This document shows, one piece after another, positions 10,901 through 25,100 of a stretch of DNA of 64,000 nucleotides. The stretch covers positions 98,348,562-98,412,561 of the forward strand of contig OW799236.1 in the NCBI GenBank assembly GCA_941918925.1, in the 5' to 3' direction. Every line of letters starts with the position of its first letter. Within the stretch, counting starts at the first letter, position 1. A program made the translations under genes and the position numbers. The DNA comes from Phyto melanocephala. Taxonomy: Eukaryota > Arthropoda > Insecta > Diptera > Rhinophoridae. The notes below the pieces were generated by a model that did no database searches, was not told where the DNA came from, and was given only the letters and a program-made list of their open reading frames with translations.

Positions 10901-13900
10901 CAGACCATGGTCTGAAAATAAAATTGTCAGTAATTCTGACAAATGTCTCACAACCGTCTGAGCTGACAATTTGTTGTGTGAAGACAATTTTTTTATTTTT
11001 AATTGTCAGCATATTGTTGGGTCTTACAATATTGTAAAATTTGACAACCGGGTGTACAAATCTTTACATTTTCTTTTTAACATTCGTTTTTTTTTTAAAC
11101 AATTTTTTTAGTTTTAGTTTGATTTATCTACTATAATTGTTCGTTACTTTTCATTTAATCCTAATTGTATAAAAAAATAATTTAATTCCAAATCGATCGA
11201 AATTCATTACAAAACCTAAAAAATTATTGATTTATAAAAATAACTATTTTCATTAAATATGTAGCTGTTTGAAAGAGCTGTGCCAAATCGTTCAAAATCG
11301 TTCAGTGATTGCTCACTTTCGTTCAATTTGCAAAAAATTTACCCGTATGTTCAATCGTTCACTTTTGAACGACAGTACGGAAACATGCTATTTTTTAGAA
11401 GTTCATGGAAAAATTGGTTGTAAATATTGAAAAAGTTTTTTAATTAATTCATTAATTAATTTATTTAATTTTTTAGTAAAAAAATAATAATATTTAAATT
11501 ATTTATAAACAATTTGATTTCGACTAGAATACTGTATATATTATTTAAGATCAATATACTAAGGACCATTATTACAAATTGGCGTTTATAAAGTAAGGAT
11601 TTTTTCGGAAATATCAACAAGTTGTGATTATTACAAACATAACTCTAACCCACCTCCTATCAATACACAAACACTCATGGTGTAATAGGTGCACATATTT
11701 CACCATGAAAATAGCATAATAACACATATAAACATGACATAAAAAACAAGTAAAAGTGCTATATTCGGCCGTGCCGAATCTTATATACCCTTCACAACGT
11801 ATAGTCATGCAATAACAGTAGTTTTATCACCATTCATCCCATATGAAATACGTACATACATGCATATAAAAAACATACATATATAAAAACATCCCATTGT
11901 AAAATTATAAATTTACGTATATATGTTAAAAAATTAAAAAAAAAAAATTAAAAAAAAAAATTAAAAAAAAAAATAAAAAAAAAAATTTTTCAAAATAATT
12001 AAAATATATATAATAAATATAAAACAAACAAAAATATTTGAAAAAAAAAATTAAAAAAAAAAATAAAAATATAAATAATATATTAAATAAAAAATAAAAA
12101 AAAATTGAAAAAAAAACTATATAAAAAAAATAAAAAAAATTTTTTTTGCCTCCGATGTTTCTGATTTTCAATACCGATCTACTCCCGAATATTTCTGATA
12201 TTTTAATACCTCACCCGAGTCCAAGCGATGTCGGGGGGCTTCAAAAAGTTGATTTCAACATACACACGGACAGACTGACAGGGCTTAATCGACTCCCCTA
12301 TTCATAAGCTTTCAGAAAATATATACTTTATGGGGTCGGAAATCAAAATTGTAGAAATTTCACACGGAATGACAAACCTATATATACCCTTTTTCACTGT
12401 GTGAAGGGTGTAAAAACCAGAAGTAACACACATTGAACGAAACACCAATGAACCAAAAGAGCTCAATATAATAAGAGAATCAGTTTGTTCAATTTAACCC
12501 GTTCGTTCATAAGCTACACAGCTCTAATACACAAACACACAACTGAAACAAAAGAACATAACATAAAAATCATACATATACGAGCGAACGAAAATTTGAC
12601 ATTTTAAAAGACGTGAAGAACAAATATTGAACGGAATACTTTTAAACAAAAAGCAATCAGAAAAACAACCGAATCACTTCGTTCAATATGGTGATTCGTT
12701 CACTTTAACCCGTTCGTTCATGAGCTACACAGCTCTACTGTATGACACATTACAAGATTTGTTATTCTATGTGCCGTTGAAAAACGAATGATTAAGTTAT
12801 TTCAACCGATTTTGAAATTTTTATAGTGATTTTGTCATTTAAGCAATCGTCATTATTTACTGTTGACTGTTTTTGTATTTGACTTCTTGACTACATTTTC
12901 TAGCATTACAATAAGTGTTGTCACATTTGAAATTATTAAAACGTTTGAGATAATGATTAGTTTTTCGATCCTTTTAGAATTTAAAATGCAAATAGCATTA
13001 AATCATTGTTAACCTCTTATTCAATATATAAATTCTCAACCATAACTGTAGCATGTTTACTAAACGCACATAGCATAAACATTTACTTGAGCAGCTAAAT
13101 ACGTGGCAGTTGTTTTTATACCCTTCACACAGTGAAAAAGGGTATATATAGGTATGTCATTCCGTGTAAAATTTCTACAATTTTCATTTCCAACCCCATA
13201 AAGTATATCTTTTCTGAAAGCTTATGAATAGAAAAAATCTATTTTTTTTAATTTCTTTTTTTTAATACATATATAAACTCAATTTATAATTTTACAATGC
13301 GATGTTTTTAAGCGGATGAAGTCATTATAAAGGTAATGAAACATGTACATATGTAGGTATTTCATATTAGATGAATGGTGATACAATTGCTATTGCATGA
13401 CTACACGTTGTGAAGGGTATATATGAGTCGGCACGGCCGAATATAGCACTCTTACCTGTTTTACATCTGACTTGTCAAATTTCATTGCTAAGTCGAAGGT
13501 CACACACGACGATTTTAATTGCCCAACTTTTTCCTTATTTTCTTTTGCTTTTATGTTCACAAACGATAATTTCTTTGGCGATTTTTCTGTTTTGTTTAGC
13601 TTTTATTTTCTTACAATTTGTAATTCGTGCTTAAGCCGTAAATAGCAACAGTAAAAACAAAAACATACATAAAATAATATAATTGATTTTTTTAACGCTT
13701 TTAATTAAAATGTTTTCACTAAAATATTTTTTTTGTGTTTTTTTTATTTTTAAATATTTTAAACGTTTAATTTGTGACGTTTTAAATTCAAGTTTTAAAT
13801 TACTTACACACCAAGAAGTGAAACACCGAATGAAAAGAAATGACAAAAATTCCAAAAAAAAATTGCTTCAAATAGCCGAGTACCGGCGATTACTTTTTCC

Positions 13901-16900
13901 TTCTTTTTCTTATTGCCCAACTATAAACCTCGTGTGTGACAATAGACTAAAGATGTACATATTATGTATATGTTACCGTTTTTATAACTTCACAGACTGT
14001 ATTCCAGATTGTTCTTAATGTCATCATTACTGTTCATTAAAAAAATTCTAATATCAGTTTTCTGTCTCTTAATCCTATTGATTTTTTAGAAATAATTTAA
14101 AAAAAAACATTAAATCAATAACTTGCCATGAAACTAATTTAAAATATAAGCAAAAAAGAAAAATAAATTTCATTTTAAATTTTGTTATTATGACGATTAA
14201 TTTTTTGTACAATAATCGTCTACATATTTCCATATATACATTTGATGTATTCAAAAGAAGTCCAAAGTGTCGTATTGTGATAATGTCAACATTTACAACA
14301 TTTTTACAATGAATGTAAAGTATGGCATTGTTTATTGTAAAATTTTTAAACCTTTTTAAGATATTGAAAAATTATGACTTTATGACAATACCACACTTTG
14401 GGACACCCTATGACTTCACCAATTATAAAATATTTAATAAATTATTGTATAACATTTTAAACAATTTATTTAAGTGCTTTTTTTTTGTATTTTTTGGTTA
14501 AATGTTAGAGTTTTATTAATTTTTGTAATTGTTATTGTTGTTGTTGTTTTAATTTTACATGTATTTATCGTATGAAAAAATGATTTATAACAAATAAATT
14601 AAAAACCAAATTAAATTGCATTTTATTAATTAATACAAAAAACATTGCAATTGATAGTCTGAATTTTAATTTTTTATTATTTTTATGTTTAATTGTATTT
14701 AAATGCGTTTTTGTTTTTATTATTTTTTTTTTTATAGAAAATTTTAAGGTTTTCAAATCAAATCAAAATTAAATTGAAAAATTGTGTGCATTAAACTGTG
14801 AAGCATGAGCAGGTGCTTGAGAAACAAAAGCAAAAAACATTCATAAATTAGTTAACATATTAGCAATAAATTAGATAGTAAATTCAATTAAATTGTAATC
14901 TGTCTGTCTGTCTGTCTGCAATCGTTTGTGTGCATTCGAATCATTTAAAAAGTAAAAAAAAAATTTAAAGGGGAAAAAAAACGCAAAACTAAATTTTCTT
15001 TTACTATTTAAATGTTATTATATTGATTATCTTTTCGTAATTGGTTGTTTTCAACGCATTTGTATTTATTTTCTTATTCACATTTCTTTAGAAAGTTACT
15101 AGTGATGCCGATCGATGGGCCAGACTTATTTCACGTCGTAGCTTTCGTTTGGCCAATCTGCGACGGGAGTTTGGTGGATGGACTGGAAACCACGAGAAAC
15201 ATTGCATTCTACACAATGTACTAACTCCTTTACGTATTAAATAGATAAATGCATGCACGCAATGTATTTTCTATATGATCGCGCGAAGACTTTAATCGGA
15301 AACCTGGCTTTAAATTTCATTAAACATTGTAGTTGTTTATAAGTGTAGAAACGAAAACCGAAGAAGGCCCAACTTGTGCCTCGTAGTGCTCAAACTACTG
15401 ATATTTAAACAATTGAGTATGGAACCAATATTAGATAATCTTTTAAAAAGATTTTTAATTCTGTCCTTAAACCTCCACGAAATAAGAGTCTTTAAAAATT
15501 ACCTCAGATATTGATGCCAAAACTACTGATAATTCTGGACAATCGTTAATATCAACCCGCAAAAAATCAACCAAATATCTCAATACCCTTAGTTGGTTTC
15601 AAACAAAATTATGTCCTTAATTTTTTAATTTGTTTTTATTTTTTTTTTTTTTTGCAGAAAAAAACATAATAAAAAAATAAAAAAAAAATTGTTACTGCTC
15701 TTTAAGCAGATTACTGCAGCTAAATTTTGATTTAACTTAATTTGTATTGTATTAATAAATATGTATGTATGATAAGCAGCAAAATTATTTATAATTGTTA
15801 CAAGTAAATTTTATTGCTTGTGTTATTCTTACAAAAACTATTTTACTTTATACGACATACGATAATTGTAATTGTTTATGATTATAAACATAAAAGAATA
15901 CAAAAATACATATAAAATATTTTATAAAACTTAAATTGCATTTTTATTTAAATAAATAAATTACTAAAACTATTAATTGTTTTTGTTTTTCGCCATTATT
16001 ATTTTTTTTTTAGCTAAAAACATATATTGCTCTTTTGGAGCGTCAATTAGGGGAGGAACGTAAAAAAGCCGAAGATTTACAATTTTCAATAGATGAGGCC
16101 ACATTTTGTGGCGATGAATTAAATGTAAGATTATTATTTCATTATTATTCTACTTAACTTTATTTCAATGGATACACTGTTTTTTTTTATAAATATTTGT
16201 GTTTGCTATTAAATACTTTTTTTTTAATACTTTCCCTTCTACTATGTATGTCGTTTCAATTCGGAGTTTGCCGGGATCCCGCATATTTTTCGAGTAAAAA
16301 ATTCTCGAAAATGTTTTTAATTTTTTAATACGTCACAACATTTTTGAAGAATATGTTATATTTATTACACATGCAATGTGTTAGATACACATAAGATAAG
16401 GTAACCTCAACCGATTGTAAAGCGGCCAAACCGCATTTATACAAAAAATTCTTCTTATTTATATCCCTAAGAAAGTCAGTCGATTAATTATTAAATGTAT
16501 TGTTTTAATATATTTGATGGTCTAATTAATCAGCGGATACAATAGTACAACTACTTAAACTATACAAAAACAACATTGTGTATATTTTGTAGGTACAGTA
16601 GTCGCTCGGTTATATGAACTAATTTAAACAGAGTCTGTTCACTAAATGCAGGAGTTCACATAATCGGAAAAAAATAAAATAAGTACATGCAGAATTCAAA
16701 TGATTTTTATTACATTAAGTTTTTATTTTTAATAATTAATGTACATGAAAGTAGTCGGTTATATTTTTATACCCTTTACCTGTGGTGCACAAGGGTATAT
16801 ATAGGTTTGTCATTCCGTGTGAAATTTCTACAATTTTCATTTCCGACCCCATAATAGTATATATTTCCTGAAAGCTTATGAATAGAGGAGTCGATTAAGT

Positions 16901-19900
16901 ACTGACCATCTGTCCGTGTGTTGGTTGAAATCAACTTTTAGGAGCAACTATATGTTCCTCAGATCTGTATACAATCAATCAATCAATCTCTTGGAAATAT
17001 CCGGGAATGAATCGCTTTTGAAATTCAGCACAATCGCCCTATAACTTTCTGAGATATAAGTAAATAAACACGACTGCCTCTGTTTTTTACCATATTTTTA
17101 CCGCCAACATCAAAATTTTTCAGCCATAGAATAATTTATAGGTACCTTTGCTACTATTTGTTGATATACATAATATGCCTTAAGAGATATTTGTAAAATT
17201 TTTTGATAAAGCGGTCTCTAATAGGTAAAGTTATAGGCAAAAAAATTTATTTTTAATATATATTCTAAAAATTTACAAACCAAAGTACTACATAAGTACT
17301 ATTAAAAAAATTTAAATTCATGTTGGTTGCCACTACAAAATGGCGGACAATAAATTTATATATGGGTCAAATCTGGTATTTTAAAATGTAACTTCTTGAA
17401 CCCCCTCAATATTGGTATCAAATAAAAGGCTTGTCCAGTAGAATACAGTAAATTTTTAAAAAATGTAAAATCCAAGATGGCGTCTAAAACTAAGTGGAGA
17501 ATCAAATTTTTTTAACCCCATAAATATGGGTATCAAATTAAAGGGCTTAACTTGTAGAATACAGTTAACTACGTAAAAATTAAAAATCAAGGATGGCGTC
17601 GGAAATAATAAGGAAAAACGGCGTATAACATGAAATATAGGTTAAAGTACGATGTGGGATTATACCTATTTACATGATGGTGAAGGGTATTATCAGATTC
17701 GGCACGGCCGAATATAGCACTCTTACTTATTTTGTACTTTTTTTGCTTCAAGGGATTTCTGTAGTACCCTTTCCTTGCATTTTTACAATGCCAAAAATCA
17801 GCTATATTACAAGCAAGCAATACTTTATTAAATGCTTCGATTGCCTCCGTTGTGCTTATTTCAGCCGTTGTTACGATGCACTTCTCTTGATCATCATCTT
17901 CAATTTCGCTATCAATGTTTTGATTCCACTTCTGAGTCTCTTCCTGTAAAAGCTGTACACCATTCGTTAATTCATTGACTAGATCTATGACTTTATTCAT
18001 AAGTACTTCAATGTCATTTTGATATTTTTCTTTCAAAATACTGAGTGGAATGTCTTTCTCCGGGTAATTTTCTTCCTCAAAACTCAAAATATTCTTCCAA
18101 CACTTTTGTATTGTGGATGCATCAACCTTATTCGACGGTTAAAAGCTGTTCACATAAAACAGATAGGCTGTGTTCACTCTTTAGAACCTGTGTTTAAATT
18201 TTGTTGTTCACTATTCTGAAAGTTTATATAACTGAGTATTCATATAACCGAGCGGCTACTGTATGTTCTTTATGCCGATCTTAGTGTTAGTTAATCATAT
18301 AAAGATACAAAATTCATGCAAACAACTGTTTAGGTACAACTATCTAATTTGTTTCACATAATGTATGTACAAATGTTACCATTTTTACTGAATAACATTC
18401 AAAAAATAACTTTCTTACAGTTGAAAAATTTTTTACGAAAAATTGATTTTTTAAATAAGACTTTGACTTTTTAGATGAGAAATTATTGCAGGAAGAAAGA
18501 AAAAATGCAGATGCTTAAAATTTATTGGCATAAAATATTTCGTGAACGAGACGTACAACATTTAGAAATAAAAAATACACTAATTCATTATTAAATTACG
18601 ATTTTCTTTAATAACGATCTCTTTATTATACGACCAGCATCTATACTTTTTATACAAGTATGAGGACTATACTCAGCTATGCCGAATATTTGATACCCAC
18701 CACAAATTTTGTGTACTTTTATAGCACAAAATATACTACTTTGCTTTTAGCAGTAATCGCTATGGAATAATCTCTTTATTCTAAAATATGTATCACTTTC
18801 TTTGTATAACTTCGATATGCTAGTGAAATATTTTCGTAAATTTAGTCTTTCAATAAAAGTGGGCGTTAAAATAGGCATGTCAATATAGTTTCTGATAATA
18901 AATACAACTTAGATTTTTCAATATAGTTCTTTATTCTTCCAAAAACTTTGTCTATAGTGAAATTATATGAATTTATGATAAAGCGTTTTATGGGAGGTAG
19001 CCGTTAAAGTGGGCGTGTCACCTTCATTTGCTGGCATAACAGTGACATTGATTAGAAAGCTATATGTACGAAAATTCATTATCATACCTCTAATTTTGTC
19101 GGTTTTATGATCTTTTAAATTTCATTAACGGTTAATAACGTGAATAGTGGGCGTTATAGTAGGCGTGTCGAAGTTGTTTCTGCTTATGAATACAGCTTAG
19201 ATATTTCAATATAGTACATTATTATTCCAAAATCTTTGTTCATAGAGAAATTATATGAATTTGAGATAAATCGTTATATGGGAGGTGGGCGGTCAAGTCC
19301 CATTTATTTTCTGTTACAACAAAGCCTTTGACAAAAAATCAATGTTTGCAAAATTTCACAATCATATATCTTATTTTGTCAGTTTTATTTGGTTTTAAAT
19401 TTTAAATATATCGAAAAATACACTGTGCGGTATAAATTTTCGTACATTTTGATCTATAACTCCTTTCCTAATGCATAGATTTAAGCAATTTTCAGTGAAA
19501 AATATTTGTTTTTAGTCAGGAAATATATATTCGAAGTTTCATGGCTCTACGTTTAAACACAATTGCATTTTATTCGATGTTGGAAGGACATGTTTTTTTT
19601 TACCTACTCTTGCATTACGAACTATAACTCTCTTCCTAATATTCCGATTTAGCCCATTTTCAATACCTAACAAACCTTGTGTATAAGAAATATTCTGGCA
19701 AAATTTAAGCCCCCAGTTCTTCGGGCCGACCTCTATCGTGCTTTCAACAGACATACGGACGGACGTAGCTAGATTGTCATAAAATTAAACCCCGACCTTA
19801 TGGGGTCTAAAATAGATATTTCGATGTGTTACAAACGGAATGAAAAAATGAATATACCCCCACCATTTTTTTGGTGGATGACAAAAATTGGGTAAGTAGA

Positions 19901-22069
19901 AATAGTTGGAAAGAATTTTTAATTTGTTAGGCAAGTCACTTCCCACATTTCAATCTTAACCCTTAAATGCATGAATTTCTATTTTTAAGCAACACAAATA
20001 GAAATCAACCCGTAAATAGTTATAGTTGAGGGGAAAAATAATAAAAAGAAAAAAATTGCATTTGAATTTTATTTTTAGTTAAAAACATTCTTATGTATGT
20101 ATGTATGTTCTGATCATGCATATAATGTGGTGTTTCAAACATAAATTTCAAAATATGAAAATTGCAATTATTCCTAGCATTTAAACATAAAGGAACATTG
20201 CATTTACTACATGACCACTAAGTGTTACCCTTAAAGTCAGCAATTTTATATCTCAATCTTTTGGAAAATACAGGCCAGTGGCCATGCCATCTTTTTGCGG
20301 CGAAGAATGAGACAATTCTTTTGGTTTTATTGGAAATAAGTTTTGCTCTTATGGTGGTTTGACATCCTACATTTCAAATAGCGTCAGCCAAATCATTGCG
20401 GAACTGACCAAGATTTGGTAGTTGTTTGTTGAAGATGCCTATAGTACTGAGATTTTCTTCATAAGTATCCACGAGTTTATTACTGAAACATCTAAAATAT
20501 GATAAAATAGACGATGGTACCACTTGCGACTCTTCATTCTTATACGATGGTGTCCTAAATAGCTGTCCATTAAATCAACTTCTCCCATATGCATATTATA
20601 GTCCTGTAACATTTTTGACAAGGGATGTCTAATTTTTGTTTTAGTCGCTTATCATATCGAAAGACAGGTTGGGAGCCAATATAAGTGGATAGAAAAGTAA
20701 CAACTTTGTTGTCGTTCCACACTCCATCATGGTGAGAAAACTCTTCTTCAAAAGTTCTTCTGGGGATTGCTGTTCTCATTAGTCGGGGAGTCTACAATTA
20801 GGCAACCTAATAAATTCCTTGCTGTGATAAATAGTAGGCCAAGGTCAATGAAGTATCGAAAAATAATATCTGATTCTACATTTTCGATGTTACCCTGGCT
20901 AATCGCGCAACGTCATTTTTAGTGACTCCTAAATCTGGTTCATTTGCTTGTGTATTTCTTTTCTCCTCTTGCATTTGAGGTACGCTAATTCAATGAAACT
21001 GCATAAAGCAGTACATGGCTATCTTTGAATATAACAAATTACCATCAACTTTGAAAAATCAAAATAAAATATCGCTTTTTAAATCACGTCTGAAAGAACA
21101 TTTATTTCAAAACCTACACGCAAAGAAAAAATATGGTTGTGGTAACCATAATCGAAGAGCAACATACTATGATTGAATTGTATGATTATGTTTAAAATAA
21201 TAATGGTTACCAGTTATCATTATTATGTTTAATTTAAGCATCATTCAATAATCATATATATGACTACAATTGAAACCGACAATCTTTGCTTTTTTACGGC
21301 AAATTATTGTCTTTTGCTGTAACATACACATACTGATTGTACTTACCAATTTAGTTGCAATTTTTATTCGAATTTTTTTACATTTTCTCGTTTATTTGTA
21401 AATTTTCTTTAATTTTTCAAAATTTTTGTTCATTTTTTTGACATCTCAAACTTTTCAAATAATAAAAATTTATTCAGCAAGAAGAAGAACAATTGAAATC
21501 AAATCATTATTAAAAAAAAATCATAGCTTGATTATTTTGTAATCATCCTGTTGTCTCACTTATTACTTAATGATTATTTTTAATTTTTAATGATTTTGAA
21601 TATAATGTTATTTTTGTCAAATTAGTTTTTTTAAATCATACTATTTTTAAATGATAACCATTTTGAAATTTTTACGAAAAGTTAACATTAAATGATACAA
21701 TTCAAACAAATGCTCGATTATCGTGGCAAAATATATGATGAAATGAAACAAAAATAACTATTACTTGTTTTCGACAACCAAATATTGTTTTAGAAAAAAT
21801 AATATGACCGTCGTGATCATGTCGTAACCATGGTTTTTCTTTGCGTGTAGAGGCGCTTCTTTTGTAGATATTAAAATTATTTATATGTAAAATGTTTATA
21901 AAATTATAATAGTTATATTATTATTATTATACATACTAAAAATTGTTTAAAATATAATGAAGGTTATTTGTGGTATTCCTTTTTGCCAGCTTGCCTCATC
22001 AATGCCCTTTGGCGCTGAGGCCATATATTCTGAATAATTTTGTACTTGAGTTCTAAATAAATATTAAAG

Positions 22070-22104
<35 letters not shown>

Positions 22105-25100
22105 GCTGAAGCCCCACTTGTATGGTTTGTTTAGCAAGTATTGTTTTAGAAAATGACTAATTTTCGTTCTTTTTTAGGAGCAGAGCTACAGAGGGTGGAA
22201 TATGTTAAAATGCCCCTCTAGTATTAAAAATATTCTAAGTGTTATTCGGGCCATTTTGGACATACCTGAATGGGGTTGTGTCATATCGAGTAAAAGCTCT
22301 TGATAAGTAGATTACAGAACTAAAGTGAGTATATTAAGTACTTTCTCAGGAGCGGAGCAACAGAAGTGCCACCCCATTATGTTATAATGTCCCTCTAGTA
22401 ATAAAAAAAGTAGTCTTAAGTATTTTGCGGGCCTTTTCGAACATACCTGAATGGGGTTGTGACATATCAGGTGAAAGCCCTTGATGGGTAGATTACAATG
22501 CTTAAGCGGGTATATAAATTTATTTCTCAGGAGCGGCAATGCTGGAGTTCGAATCTTTATTTAAATGCACTTTTAGTATTAAAAATAGTCTAATACCTGT
22601 GTTCCGCATTCCGAGTGATTTAATTTCGCTCGGAGTACAGAACACAGGCGTAAGTGTTATGCCGACTACTTATTTCGGTAATTTTAAACTAGAGGGACTT
22701 TTTAACATATTCCATCCTTTGTATTTTCGCTTCTGAGAAAGAACTCAGTATCAGTATACTCATATGTAATTTTTGAACAACTATTTACGTTACAAGTTAA
22801 TAAAATTAGAATTAGGGAAGCATATCCTTCATTTTTAAATTTGTCTTTTTTATCAAATGACATTTTTCTTCATGCTTAAACTCTCTCATGTTCTTAATAC
22901 ATTTTTGTTATGCTTTCTATACCCATCCTTCGGCTGGCAGTTTTATTTTTAATAAATGTTTTTAGAAAGTTTAACAGTAGAAAAAATTAACTTAAGCCAG
23001 AGTAAAAATGATTTATAATAAAATTAAATTATATACAGTGCAACCTCGCTTAACGCAACTAATAGAAATTTTAGCCGTTGCGAAAACTGAGGTTGCGATA
23101 ACCGAGTCTTAATTTTTTAGGGCGCAAATTCCCTTTTATGGTTTAATATGGCTCCATAAACCACTTGTACAAATCCTTTTCAATTTTTGGATATTCACAA
23201 GCTTTTATTGTAACACGTTTGCCCGTTTCAAATTCAGCATTTGCAACGAATTTTTTCAATGCAGCTTCATTTTTTTTAATTCTGGATATTGTTGAATTGA
23301 GCACTTTATATTCATCGCAAATTACTTTTACAGATATGCCCCTTTCAAGCTTATTACGAATATCACTTTTTTTGTTTAATTGAAAGTTTTACAAATTTTG
23401 TAATCACCGGCATTTTATTCAATGTAAATAGAACAACCTTTCACGAAAAGAGATTCTTTCAACTGAGTACATATTTACAAAAAAAACAAGTATAACACGC
23501 ATATTTCAGTATTCTTGGAATAGCGGTAAATCTAAATAAAAAATATATACATATTACATATTACCCTGAAGAAGCTACCCATTGTTTGGTAGCGAAATAT
23601 TGGTTAAAATAAAAAATTTTTTATAAAAAAACTAAAAAAGTTGATCTCAAGCTTGGAAAAATCATATATAATCAATAAAAAAGATTAAGAAATTTAGACG
23701 ATATATATAAAAAATATATAAATAAAAATGACAAATTGATCATTTTGGGAGAAAAGTTGCGATAACTGAGGTTTTTTTTTTAAAGTTGCGTTAACTGAGT
23801 CAACAATGCAAACAATTTACGAGTTGCAATAGTCGAGGAGTTGCGCTTATCGAGTTGTTGCGTTAAGCGAGGTGGCACTGTATTTACCTTTGTATGTATG
23901 TTTTTAAAAATAAATATTTTTTTTGGAAAACTGCGAGTATGGACCATTTTTGGTATTTCCATTTCTGCTTGGAGGTGCTACATCTTTAGGTAATGTATTG
24001 ATAAGAGGCGACTTATATTAAAAATTAATCATTTTTCCATGGATTCGTCAAAGGTCTTTATGATACCACAACCGATATTTCATGTATAATACTATATTAA
24101 CTATATGTATGTAATGGGTGCCCCAACTAGAACGCAATTTTTAAATTTTAAATAAAACACAGACATTTAAAAAAAAAATCGTGAAACATTATTATATCGT
24201 AAAGTAGACAGAATGAGGTTATGTATGGAACAATATATCGTGCAGATGGCCGCCGCGGCTTTGCTGGCACACACGCGATCTTTTAATGAAGTTTTCAATT
24301 ACCTTTTTGCATAAATGCTGCGGTATTTCATTAATGCAGCGTCCAATTTCCTCTTTTAATGCTTGAGTCGTCGTCGGCTTATTCGCGTAAACCATCGACT
24401 TCAAAAAACCCCAAAGAAAAAAATCTAAAGGTGTTAAATCACACGATCTAGGCGGCCAATTCTGGTCTCCAAAACGCGAAATAACACGACCGGGAAATGA
24501 CTGATGCAGCAATTGAATTGTTTCTCTGGCTGTATGACATGCCCTCCACATTAATTTCTTCAATTCTAGGCAAGAAAAAACTGGTTATCATTTTACGATA
24601 CCGAACACCATTGACTGTTTGCGCGTGACCTGCCTCATTTTCATAAAAAAAAGGTCCAATCATTCCTCCAGCCCAAAAACCACACAACACAGTGACACGT
24701 TGAGGATGCATTTGCTTCTCGTGAATTGTTCGAGGATTTTCCTCACCCCAAATGCGACAATTCTGCCTATTGACGAAGCCATCAAGATGGATATGGGCCT
24801 CGTCACTGAAGATGATTTCATCGGCAAAATCAGCATTTTTTTGTTGTCTCTCCAATACCCAATTAACGAACTCCCTTCGCTGTCCATGGTCAGCTGGCTC
24901 CATTTTTACTAACCTAGTATCTTCTAGCAAACAACAATTGTTCCAATGTCAAACAATAACACTTCGAATGGCGCCAAATTTAAAAATTGCGTTCTAGTTG
25001 GGACACCCATTATATATCAGAAAACAAGATCCCTGTTGTTGTTTATGAGGGCAATGCAATGCTATTACGATTCCGAAGAAGTTATGCATTTAACTTACTT

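Larger units (their letters stand above)
16596..18261 (-). mobile_element. Tigger/pogo-type element with intact TIRs, internally deleted, hosting Helentron copy D
   Basis: The inverted termini CAG TAG(C/T)CGCTCGGTTATATGAA face each other from 16,596 and 18,261. Both are flanked by TA (16,594-16,595; 18,262-18,263). Between them lies the C-terminal end of a Tigger-type transposase on the minus strand and a complete Helentron-like copy (16,765-17,732). The N-terminal HTH and catalytic core are missing, so the element was deleted before or after the second insertion. Confidence 0.8.

Noticed and set aside
11926..12171. Phe-rich 81-aa frame
   Set aside because: It is translated A/T microsatellite in the core of Helentron-like copy B.
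23165..23383. Plus-strand 72-aa frame
   Set aside because: The minus strand encodes the HTH of a pogo-type transposase across the same bases.
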